Source of the DNA: Bacteroidota bacterium
Lineage (GTDB): Bacteria > Bacteroidota > Bacteroidia > JACPRZ01
Reading direction: 5' to 3'
Length of the DNA: 38,593 nt
Assembly: GCA_016193485.1 (NCBI GenBank)
Contig: JACPRZ010000061.1
Span: 70,855 to 109,447, forward strand
Shown here: positions 15,775-23,207 of the stretch, piece by piece
Numbering within the stretch: position 1 is the stretch's first letter
How the letters are laid out: each line of letters begins with the position of its first letter
Notes under the pieces: model-generated
Databases searched by the model: none
What the model was told of the DNA's origin: nothing
The model's input: only the letters and a program-made list of their open reading frames with translations
Position numbers and translations under genes: made by a program

Positions 15775-18700
15775 TCACCTGACTTTTTCTACTTGCTTTG
15801 TTATTCTTCCTTTGGATGTCGCAACCTGGTAGAAATAAACACCCGGTGAATTCCGGCTGAAGTTGTACGGTATTGCATATTCACGCGCCTCCAAACGTTC
15901 ATCCATAATTGTTATTACGCTTTTCCCGGCTACATCAATAAGTGTAAGTTGTACTCGTCCGGGTTCAGAGAGGGTTAAGAAAAATGTCGCAAAACCGGCA
16001 ACCGGATTCGGTTGTACCCGGCACACCATTCCCGGAACATCAAACTCTTCTGTTCCGACCGGGCAGGGTAAAAAAGGTCCCCCCGGTGATCCGCCAATAC
16101 AACCGCTGAACCAGTTTGAAGCATCATTGGAATTGCCAAAAGGATTAAGCAACTCAAGGGTTTTCCCGCTTCCGTTCGGATCAGATGGCCACGGGGAAGA
16201 TGAAGAGTAGTTTACAGATACTAAAGCGTTGCCGGAACCATCAAACAGGCGCAGGTCCTCGCCTGTAATACTGAATCCAAAATTCAATTGGCCGATATAA
16301 TTCGCAACAGCGGGATGCTGCGCCTGGAAAAGTGCCGAGTCCCCGCATAAAACAAGATATTCACCGGAATTCAGTTGAGTATTAGTCGGAATCACAAAAG
16401 CATTTGCATTATTGCCGTCTTTGAAAACCCAACCGGAGATGTCAACATCTGTAGTGCCGTAATTATGTATTTCAACCCAATCGCCCGCATCAGCGCTGTC
16501 ATCTGAATTATAGTTGATTTCATTTATGGCGACACGGTCCGTATCGGGAGAACCGAAAAAATATGCGGTGAATACATCAAAGGTATCTACGTTGATTTTG
16601 ACCGAAGAATTAAAATCGGGCGATGGAATCAGTTTATTGGATTGCCAGAAGGCGAACTGGTAACCGGGTTTGGGAATGGCGGTAATGGTAATGGGGACGC
16701 TGTCAAAATATACCCCCCCCCATGGAAATGTATCGATCTGAACCGTATTGATTTGAATGGTGCCGGCACCCGGAGGATAAACATCCAGCGTCAATGGCAC
16801 CTGCTGTTTCAGGGAAAATGTAGTTTGAAGATGATCACGGGCTGTGACCTGGCGGTAATTAATAAAAAAGATGATCTGCGGAACATTAAAATCGCGCCAA
16901 CTGTCATACGTTCCCTGGCCGTTATTTCCGAACCATGGGAACAGATTCCCGTCACCCCATCGTTTAAAATGACGGGGCATTTCAGGATCAATGGAATCGC
17001 GGAATGCGTAAACTTCTGCCGTAAGGTTTTTCGGTGTGAGCAGAGTATTCAGCAGATCGGCATAGCGGTTTATAAAATTGTGGCGGAATTCGGTGTTTGC
17101 AACAAGTTTGTCAAAAAGAATGGACTGGAAGGATGACATGGGTCCCACCGTTTTATTCATATTGGTATCCAGCGAATTTGCCGTAAAGGGCCACCACCAC
17201 ATCGTTCCGAAAAAATCAAGGTCCCATAGTATGTGACGCCATTTTGCTCCTGCTTTTCTTTCTCTCCAATAACGGACATTGTTCGGCAGCCAGTCGCCAT
17301 TTTCAGACCAGGTCTCAACGGCAAAATAATCTATGAAATTATCCACATCCAGCCAGTTTTTGAGAGTGTTATAGTTAGCGGTGTCGGTAAAATCATTATT
17401 AAAAACGAACATCGCAAAATTGTAGAGGTCGTCAATTTCACCGTCCATGACATAGCCGTTATACTGCATCAGGTCAATGCTGTCGGGATCAACGCCATGG
17501 TTATTTTCAATGTAATACTTATTTATTTTTTCACGGATGTTGTAAACGCCCCAGTACTCCCCGTTAATATAAAGAAGTGCAGGTTGATGCGCCTGGACAT
17601 CAAGATTTGTTTCGCCAATGCAGATGTGGTGTGCAAGTGCATCCCTGAAATGCAACTGGTTCCAATCGTTGCCTGCATTGCGGATGGCGATCTGCTTAAA
17701 GGAAGAAATGTTTTTATCGGGAAAAAAATTGTAGTCCAGCGATGTCGGTCCATAACGGCCGCTGGCAACCACCTTAAAACTTTTCTGCGGATTGGAGCGT
17801 GAATAATTGCCGAAGATTTCAATTCCCGTCACCTGCGACAATTGCAGGGTTTTTTGTTTATCAAAATATTCAAAATTAGCCGGTTTTTCCCATTCCTGCC
17901 AGAAGTTCGCACCGAAATAAGGCGGTATGGTATCGGCATTGGGACCCAAAACATAAATACCTTCAAACCAGTCAAAGAGGTTTGGAGGATCGGTACTCAT
18001 TGAAATGACCGGCAGGGTTGGTTTTTCATTTATGAAATAGGTTTTGGTGACAACATCACTCGGCAGGGCTGTTAACGCAAATACCCTTGCGCGTACTACT
18101 TTAGTAGTATCAATTAAAAGAGAAGAGGAATAGAGAGTAGAGTTGTCTTTTGGAGTACTGCCGTCCAGTGTGTAACGAATTTGTGCTCCCGGAAATGTAG
18201 TGGATAGTGTAAGTGTTTGCTGCCCGAAATAAAATCCGGCAGGCAATGAAAATACCGGGTCATACGCATAACCGGAATAGGGTTGCGCCAATCCGTTTGA
18301 TTCATTGGGGGTTGGCATTCCGAAGAAAACCAGCGGAGTTATTCCATCAGGATAGCAACCGTAAGAATTATCAATCTGGGTGTAAGGAAAAGTCAGAACA
18401 TTCAAAAGTTGCACTGCGGGTGTATAGAGATAAACGTTTTCCCCGTCACCATTCAGTTTGAAATTGGTATGCAGGAACGATTTTCCTCCATTGAACCAGG
18501 AAGGGGGGGTTGAAAACAGAACGGAATTATCCTTGATACCGAAAGTCAGCCATACAAGGCATGTAAGGTCGCTGGAATTATACTGAACATTGTGAACCTC
18601 CACGGCAAGAACATTCATGCCATTGGCAAGAATCAGGTCGAGCCAGGCAGGTTCAACAGGAGTATTTTCCGGATACATCCCCTGGTACATGACCGCTTCA

Positions 18701-19371
18701 TGTTCTTTGAAAGCCGGCTGATCCCAGAAGGGGGGGGTGCCTGTTTCCCCTATGTTGTTGCGGGCGATTTCAACCCCGTTGAGATAAATGACAAAAGCAT
18801 CGTCAAAATCCACATTCAGCATGGCGCTGAATATTTTGGATGTATCGGATATGAAAAATGTCCTCCGCATATAAATCGACCATGCAGGCGGGGAAATTAC
18901 CGTGTTATCGTCACCGTCACCGTACCCGATTCCTCCGGTTCCGGTAAACCAGCCGGCATCGTTATAGCCCGGAAGAGCCCATGTGGAATCGGGTTGGAAA
19001 GATGGCACGATGTATTTCCACTGGTCGCTGGCAAAGACGGCTGTTTCCCAATGGTTGACAATAGTTCTGCGGTTTTTTCCGGAAGCAAAAAGGGTTAATA
19101 ATCCATTGCTCTTAATAGTAGCATCAGGGAATATCCACATCTGCGGTTGGGTTGAATCATCGGTAATGGAATAATTCTGAAGGTTGATATCTGAGCCGCT
19201 GCCGTTAAATAATTCAATCCAGTCCTCAAAATCGCCTTCCTCATCCTGGATGATATTCCCGTTGCGTGAACATATTTCGTTAACGACAACCTGGCAGGCC
19301 CCCCTCTGCCCCACACATAAATACGAAATAAAAAACGCAAGAATGTAATTTATTTTTTTCATCTGCGACAT
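15775..19371 (-). CDS. Giant secreted CotH-kinase-like protein with lamin-tail domains and T9SS signal
   Basis: The 1198-residue protein has, in order: a signal peptide (KKINYILAFFISYLCVG, cleavage near ACQ); a lamin-tail domain (about 27-115, VVVNEICSRNG and DWIELFN); a jelly-roll region with YLNGVEIARNNIG (about 115-300); a chitobiase-like segment (YTLDGSTPKDNSTLY); and a CotH kinase-like domain (about 500-800). A divergent InlB-type repeat (PGAGTIQIN, about 860-910), a second lamin-tail domain (about 947-1054) and a type A T9SS sorting domain from VQPNPVAGF (about 1120-1198) follow. In the CotH part, FKQIAIRNAGNDWNQLHFRD, GVYNIREKIN and the metal-binding-type ILWDLDFFG (near 717) are visible. 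CotH proteins are atypical protein kinases in Bacillus spore coats; here the protein would be at the cell surface. A start at ATG 19362 is equally possible. Confidence 0.9.
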   Translation of the reverse strand: MSQMKKINYILAFFISYLCVGQRGACQVVVNEICSRNGNIIQDEEGDFEDWIELFNGSGSDINLQNYSITDDSTQPQMWIFPDATIKSNGLLTLFASGKNRRTIVNHWETAVFASDQWKYIVPSFQPDSTWALPGYNDAGWFTGTGGIGYGDGDDNTVISPPAWSIYMRRTFFISDTSKIFSAMLNVDFDDAFVIYLNGVEIARNNIGETGTPPFWDQPAFKEHEAVMYQGMYPENTPVEPAWLDLILANGMNVLAVEVHNVQYNSSDLTCLVWLTFGIKDNSVLFSTPPSWFNGGKSFLHTNFKLNGDGENVYLYTPAVQLLNVLTFPYTQIDNSYGCYPDGITPLVFFGMPTPNESNGLAQPYSGYAYDPVFSLPAGFYFGQQTLTLSTTFPGAQIRYTLDGSTPKDNSTLYSSSLLIDTTKVVRARVFALTALPSDVVTKTYFINEKPTLPVISMSTDPPNLFDWFEGIYVLGPNADTIPPYFGANFWQEWEKPANFEYFDKQKTLQLSQVTGIEIFGNYSRSNPQKSFKVVASGRYGPTSLDYNFFPDKNISSFKQIAIRNAGNDWNQLHFRDALAHHICIGETNLDVQAHQPALLYINGEYWGVYNIREKINKYYIENNHGVDPDSIDLMQYNGYVMDGEIDDLYNFAMFVFNNDFTDTANYNTLKNWLDVDNFIDYFAVETWSENGDWLPNNVRYWRERKAGAKWRHILWDLDFFGTMWWWPFTANSLDTNMNKTVGPMSSFQSILFDKLVANTEFRHNFINRYADLLNTLLTPKNLTAEVYAFRDSIDPEMPRHFKRWGDGNLFPWFGNNGQGTYDSWRDFNVPQIIFFINYRQVTARDHLQTTFSLKQQVPLTLDVYPPGAGTIQINTVQIDTFPWGGVYFDSVPITITAIPKPGYQFAFWQSNKLIPSPDFNSSVKINVDTFDVFTAYFFGSPDTDRVAINEINYNSDDSADAGDWVEIHNYGTTDVDISGWVFKDGNNANAFVIPTNTQLNSGEYLVLCGDSALFQAQHPAVANYIGQLNFGFSITGEDLRLFDGSGNALVSVNYSSSSPWPSDPNGSGKTLELLNPFGNSNDASNWFSGCIGGSPGGPFLPCPVGTEEFDVPGMVCRVQPNPVAGFATFFLTLSEPGRVQLTLIDVAGKSVITIMDERLEAREYAIPYNFSRNSPGVYFYQVATSKGRITKQVEKVR
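19291..19315 (-). repeat. G-rich element inside the CotH-protein signal peptide
   Basis: In sense this reads TGGGGCAGAGGGGGGCCTG then CCAG and encodes GQRGACQ at the cleavage site. It shares CAGAGGGGGGC and the trailing CCAG with 21872-21907, but lacks the CCCCCC half of the palindrome. Confidence 0.65.
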
Positions 19372-19392
19372 AATAAAATATTGTGTAGAAGT

Positions 19393-20079
19393 TTATTTCT
19401 TTTGTTTCAGAACTTTTTCCCGTTCTGCGATAATTCCGTCAAAATATTCTCTGAGCCCTTTGTTAATTCTCTCTTGTATTTTTTCCCAAGTCATGCCGTT
19501 AAACATTTTCGGAAGAATGGAATTGCGCTCCGCGATATTAAAATCCCTGTTCAATTGCAATATGACATTTTCAACGTAAGGAGCCATGGTCGTGTACTTT
19601 TCCTGGAGGAAACCCATCATTTCTTTTATGGTGTATGTATCAAGCAGGGTGGCAATGTCGGCAAGGTCTTTTTGTGTTTTTCTTCCTGAAAAAGGGTCGC
19701 AGGTCGCTTTAATTTTCATGGCGATAATTTCTTCAGGATGAGCCATTCTTATTCCGTCCTCCACTATTGCCTCGCGGATAAATTTTTTCTTATCGTCAAG
19801 GATGTCTGTTTTCACTCCGTTAATTTTTAATGTAATCATTACATCTTTTGCCACCTTGATTCCGCCTTCAGGCATAAATTTTTCCTTCAGTTCCGAATAA
19901 ATTTCTTCAGTTGGAAAATGGTTTGAAGAAAACAAATCAATGTCAAAGGATTCGCGATGCCCTAATTGCAAGGCAAGGGCAGTACCGCCAACAACGCGGA
20001 AATCGCGTAACGATTCCAACTCCATCAGTTGATGGAGTACGGTCAGGAGTTCAGGGGCCAGGGTCCGCGTGTGTAGCAT
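19393..20079 (-). CDS. Nucleotidyltransferase of the AbiEii/AbiGii toxin family
   Basis: The 228-residue product shows the minimal nucleotidyltransferase signature FRVVGGTALALQLGHRESFDIDLFS (GG...L, then R-S-x-D-I-D-L), then MAHPEEIIAMKIKA and RKTQKDLADIATLL, as in AbiEii toxins. Such enzymes inhibit growth by nucleotidylating RNA in type IV toxin-antitoxin and phage-defence modules. ATG 20079 is chosen because the conserved N-terminus begins there; the open frame extends to 20241, but that part is in the overlapping DUF6922 region. It overlaps the DUF6922 gene by 37 bases, so the two are cotranslated partners. It ends 21 bases before the CotH gene. Confidence 0.88.
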   Translation of the reverse strand: MLHTRTLAPELLTVLHQLMELESLRDFRVVGGTALALQLGHRESFDIDLFSSNHFPTEEIYSELKEKFMPEGGIKVAKDVMITLKINGVKTDILDDKKKFIREAIVEDGIRMAHPEEIIAMKIKATCDPFSGRKTQKDLADIATLLDTYTIKEMMGFLQEKYTTMAPYVENVILQLNRDFNIAERNSILPKMFNGMTWEKIQERINKGLREYFDGIIAEREKVLKQKK

Positions 20080-20339
20080 AGAAATTTTGTTTCGGGAATT
20101 CCGAAAAATGACGATGCCTGCCAAAGCCCGAATATATTCAAATCGGGGGACGAAAGCAACACTTTTTTTACATACTCCTTTCCATAACAAACAACAACAT
20201 CGGCTGCTTCCTGGAAATTTCCGTAATTGAAAACCCTGCATATAACAAAGTCGCTGTATTTTGTATAATCAAGAGCGCCTTTGGGAACATCCCAAAAAAC
20301 CGAAGGACTGATTTCAGGTATGTAATTTGGTGATTTCAT
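20043..20339 (-). CDS. DUF6922-like protein, probable antitoxin partner
   Basis: The 98-residue protein matches the DUF6922 pattern: an FWDV opening (SPSVFWDVPKGALDYTKYSDFVICRVFNYG), a V-x-YGKEYVKKVLL middle, and a terminal FFGIPETKFLCY. In Bacteroidota this small protein commonly precedes an AbiEii-like nucleotidyltransferase, as here, which suggests the antitoxin or a regulatory partner. Its own activity is not established. ATG 20339 is selected over an upstream GTG (20384) because the upstream residues only restate the neighbouring gene's 3' end. It begins 11 bases after the stop of the PKD T9SS gene. Confidence 0.75.
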   Translation of the reverse strand: MKSPNYIPEISPSVFWDVPKGALDYTKYSDFVICRVFNYGNFQEAADVVVCYGKEYVKKVLLSSPDLNIFGLWQASSFFGIPETKFLCYTRGPWPLNS

Positions 20340-20350
20340 GAGCGTATCAG

Positions 20351-21967
20351 TTAATCCGTTAACCATTTCCGTTGAGTCATCCACTCATTGGTTTTCATCC
20401 GGATGATATAGATACCGGGCGTTAAGGCAAACCCGGATAAATCAAGAGTCCAGCGATAATATCCTTTTGGGATATTTTCTTTTTCATTCAGCAGATACGC
20501 TCTGCCGGCAATATCAAAAGCGCTGATCTCAACGGAAGAATTTACAGAAAGCGAAAAAGCGATTCTCAACATGCTTCCGGACGGATTTTGCAGAATGTGG
20601 AAAAGTGAGTGGTTGGACACTGGCGTAATGATTCCTGACATGGTCCAGGTAAAGAAAAATGTATCCGACCAGCAGGGATTGTACGCTATTAACTTAATAT
20701 TTTTATCTCCACCTGTTGAATATTGATGAACAGGATTTTCTTCAGTGCTGGTTCCGTTTACCGGGTCGTCAAAATCCCAGTACCAGGAAGTGGCGTTCAC
20801 CGAAGTATTTACAAACAGGATTGTATCGGAAAGATTAAAGTCATCGGGATCAGTCCAGAATCCCGCTTCCACAGTATCGAAAACTAAAACCGTTACGCTT
20901 GCCTGCTCCCAGCAGGAATTGGTTTGCTTTATGAAGACACTGTACACTTCGTCAGATTGAGGGAAAACGGTCACTGATGATGCAGTCGCCCCTGTTGACC
21001 AAAGATAAGTACCCCCCCCTGTTGCCGTTAGTGTGATATTATCCCCGATGCAGATACCGGTATCAGGGGTAATGCCGAAGGAAATCTGGCTGCAATAGAT
21101 GCAACTGCCGTCATCTTCGGTGGCAAGCGCATTGAAATTAACCGCATCTGAATCGGTACAACCGGCAATTACAGGAAGGAAATTAAGTATTTCCATATAG
21201 AAAATATTTCCCATCGTATCGGTGTAAGCCGTAACTACGGGATGACGGATACCCTTTGCAAAATATTTGAAATAATATTGGGTATCGGCCGAATACTCGT
21301 AAGGAACATTTCCGATAAAAACCGTATCAAAGCGCAGTTCTATGTAACCTACCCTAAGCACATCATCGAAGGTATTCATGGGTGTTTTCAGTGTTCCGTA
21401 ACCGTCCGCATAAATGAATTTAAAGTTAATGATCTGTAAATCAACGGATGGATACACATTGACAAACCTTATAGCGCCAATTTCAGTTTCGGTGTGACCG
21501 TACGTGTAGTCCGTTGAGATGAGCGTATCGGTATAACCGGGATAGCAGTTTGCGCTTGATGTGGTCATGGCTGAGTCCTTCAGCATCAGAGTAGCACCGC
21601 TTACCCAGTAGGCATTATTATCGGAGAAATAATACCAGAGTATATCCAGATCCTTGGACGGCTGAAAGGATGCTACATCGGAACCGGGATGTGCAGGATA
21701 AAAAGGGGTAGCGGCAGGGTCGAGATATCTCAGGGTATCAATGTCGAAAACAAACGGGTTGGAAAAATCATATAGTTGATTTGGCCCGGGTGCGCCAAGA
21801 GAGGGACTCCAGGCGTACCAGCGTTCATATTTAGTGTTGGGAACAGGAAATTCAGTCGGACCGAGAGTGGGCTGGGAAGCCCCCCTCTGTCCCCCCCAAG
21901 GGGGGACGATAAATAAAATACAAAATGCAAAATGCAAAGAATAAAATCGGAAAATATTTTTCTTCAT
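20351..21967 (-). CDS. Secreted PKD-domain protein with T9SS sorting signal
   Basis: The 538-residue protein begins with a signal peptide (FAFCILFIV) whose end, PPWGGQRGASQ, is encoded by a G/C-rich palindromic repeat. The N-terminal 240 residues are not assigned. Around 267-290 is GCTDSDAVNFN...DDGSC, the aspartate-rich calcium-binding-like motif common in Bacteroidota surface proteins. An Ig-like/SprB-like strand set with ITLTATGGGTYLWSTGA follows. Then comes a PKD domain (about 366-430, SWYWDFDDP) and a C-terminal type A sorting domain (about 455-538, ILQNPSGSMLRIAFSLSVN to GIYIIRMKTNEW). It overlaps the upstream DUF4956 gene by 4 bases (ATGA), implying translational coupling. Its target is unknown. 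Confidence 0.88.
   Translation of the reverse strand: MKKNIFRFYSLHFAFCILFIVPPWGGQRGASQPTLGPTEFPVPNTKYERWYAWSPSLGAPGPNQLYDFSNPFVFDIDTLRYLDPAATPFYPAHPGSDVASFQPSKDLDILWYYFSDNNAYWVSGATLMLKDSAMTTSSANCYPGYTDTLISTDYTYGHTETEIGAIRFVNVYPSVDLQIINFKFIYADGYGTLKTPMNTFDDVLRVGYIELRFDTVFIGNVPYEYSADTQYYFKYFAKGIRHPVVTAYTDTMGNIFYMEILNFLPVIAGCTDSDAVNFNALATEDDGSCIYCSQISFGITPDTGICIGDNITLTATGGGTYLWSTGATASSVTVFPQSDEVYSVFIKQTNSCWEQASVTVLVFDTVEAGFWTDPDDFNLSDTILFVNTSVNATSWYWDFDDPVNGTSTEENPVHQYSTGGDKNIKLIAYNPCWSDTFFFTWTMSGIITPVSNHSLFHILQNPSGSMLRIAFSLSVNSSVEISAFDIAGRAYLLNEKENIPKGYYRWTLDLSGFALTPGIYIIRMKTNEWMTQRKWLTD
21872..21907 (-). repeat. G/C-rich palindromic element in a signal peptide
   Basis: In sense this reads GTCCCCCCTTGGGGGGGACA then GAGGGGGGCTTCCCAG. 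It is 33 of 36 bases identical to 37291-37326 in an unrelated gene, in the same frame and orientation. It encodes VPPWGGQRGASQ, the end of the signal peptide. Confidence 0.85.
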
Positions 21968-22674
21968 TCTGATTTTTTTTCGTTTTCATAATAATATACC
22001 CAAATTCGTGCTGTGTCGCGCAGAAAATTTATGCGTTCAATGTGTATGCGGTGAATATCAAGCCCGGTGCGGTTTTTAAGGTCTTCAAGAAGTTGCGTGC
22101 GGTTTTCAGGCCGTATCAGGTCTATTTTTTCGTAGTTGATCAATTTAACCGATTCTTTACGGTGGGCGAGAATTCTTTCAATGGCGTACGCAGTGCCGAT
22201 GGTTAGAACATTAGCGGTAAAAAGTTCAGAATAACTTATCCGTCTGCTGAACATGGCGTTTATCATTCCCATGCAGATAATGATAAACAGGTACGTCATA
22301 TCTTTAATGGGAACCGGTTCAGTGCGGTAGCGCAGCAATCCGAAAAGGGCAAATAGCCCGAATGCAAAACCCATGCTCAGATTCAGGTTGCGCATCAGAG
22401 CCGACACGAAGAAAATGGCTATATTAAAAAGGAAAAAGGTGAATGCAAATTCACGGTTCCTGTTATTGAATGTAAAATAAACGAAGCGGATCAGGATGAA
22501 AGAAAAGAGCAGATTCAGCACAAAGCGCAGGATCAGTTCCTTGAAATCCATCGAATCCCACAATGGAATATTGAAAAGTGAGTAACCCTCTTCGGGAGTG
22601 TAGTTTATTATGGGACTTACGGGTGAATTCTGACCACCCGTGTCATCCTGGAAGTCCTGAAGGTAAAATAACAT
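21964..22674 (-). CDS. DUF4956 membrane protein
   Basis: The 236-residue protein has four predicted membrane helices (about residues 45-170): FVLNLLFSFILIRFVYF, FTFFLFNIAIFFVSAL, GFAFGLFALFGLL and TYLFIIICMGMINAM. It has the DUF4956 hallmark FALFGLLRYRTEPVPIKDMTYL. A soluble C-terminal domain follows. The function is unknown. In other Bacteroidota and Firmicutes loci I recall DUF4956 beside CotH proteins and a VTC-type polyphosphate polymerase. CotH is present here, but no VTC gene is in the window. It overlaps the next gene by 4 bases. The 86 bases upstream carry the GGGATAA repeat. Confidence 0.88.
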   Translation of the reverse strand: MLFYLQDFQDDTGGQNSPVSPIINYTPEEGYSLFNIPLWDSMDFKELILRFVLNLLFSFILIRFVYFTFNNRNREFAFTFFLFNIAIFFVSALMRNLNLSMGFAFGLFALFGLLRYRTEPVPIKDMTYLFIIICMGMINAMFSRRISYSELFTANVLTIGTAYAIERILAHRKESVKLINYEKIDLIRPENRTQLLEDLKNRTGLDIHRIHIERINFLRDTARIWVYYYENEKKSE

Positions 22675-22688
22675 AAAGATATAATGGT

Positions 22689-22716
22689 GTTAAAGGGATA
22701 AAGGGATAAGGGAATA
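22689..22716. repeat. Short copy of the gggataaa tandem repeat
   Basis: Units TTAAAGGGATAAAGGGATAA followed by GGGAATAAAGG lie upstream of the DUF4956 gene. They are the same words as the array at 388-490, 22 kb away. Confidence 0.7.
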
Positions 22717-22760
22717 AAGGATATGGAGATATTATTACCGTGCAAACATAAAGAAAAATA

Positions 22761-23174
22761 TCACTTCTTCAACTGTTTCATCAGATATGCCACCTCAAAG
22801 AAAGTGAAGGCGAGATAAAGAATAAAAAAAGTAAGAATAAAAACCGCAGCATTGCTCCGGTCCGAAAAAGTTGAAATCAGCACAAAAATAAAATAAACGA
22901 GCAGTTTTACAAAAGTGGTTGCCGAATAATAGCGGATGAATAAACGAGGATTGTAAGCCGCAGCACGCAGGAGAAGGTAATGCACCAGAAGCGTAACACC
23001 GTAAAGAACAATGAAAATAAAAATCAATTTAAGCAATGGAATCTGCAGGGGGATAAGAAAGGCATACACCAGCGCTGTAGATCCCGCAATGATCAGGGTG
23101 AAAAGCGTGAACGGGGTAAAAAAGTGAATGAAAGAACCTTGTTGGTTATCTGAGGGGGGGGAAGGGTTTGCCAT
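22761..23174 (-). CDS. Small four-helix membrane protein, possibly AtpI-like
   Basis: The 137-residue protein has four hydrophobic helices (TLFTLIIAGSTALVYAFLI, LLKLIFIFIVLYGVTLLVHY, FVKLLVYFIFVLIS, VFILTFFILYLAFTFFEVAYL) and a Pro/Ser-rich N-terminus. Size and topology match the AtpI/UncI-type proteins that precede atpB in many bacteria, and the YYSATTFVKLLVYFIF region fits. Sequence identity to AtpI is not demonstrable by eye. If right, it has been separated from atpB by the 7.7-kb CotH/DUF4956 locus. An unrelated membrane protein is the alternative. It lies 33 bases after the E1 gene. Confidence 0.6.
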   Translation of the reverse strand: MANPSPPSDNQQGSFIHFFTPFTLFTLIIAGSTALVYAFLIPLQIPLLKLIFIFIVLYGVTLLVHYLLLRAAAYNPRLFIRYYSATTFVKLLVYFIFVLISTFSDRSNAAVFILTFFILYLAFTFFEVAYLMKQLKK

Positions 23175-23207
23175 GATATTGAGTGTGTTTTTAATTAGCC
23201 ACCGCTA

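Noticed and set aside
20080..20241. N-terminal extension of the nucleotidyltransferase
   Set aside because: It lies within the DUF6922 coding region in another frame and does not resemble AbiEii N-termini; ATG 20079 fits the family.
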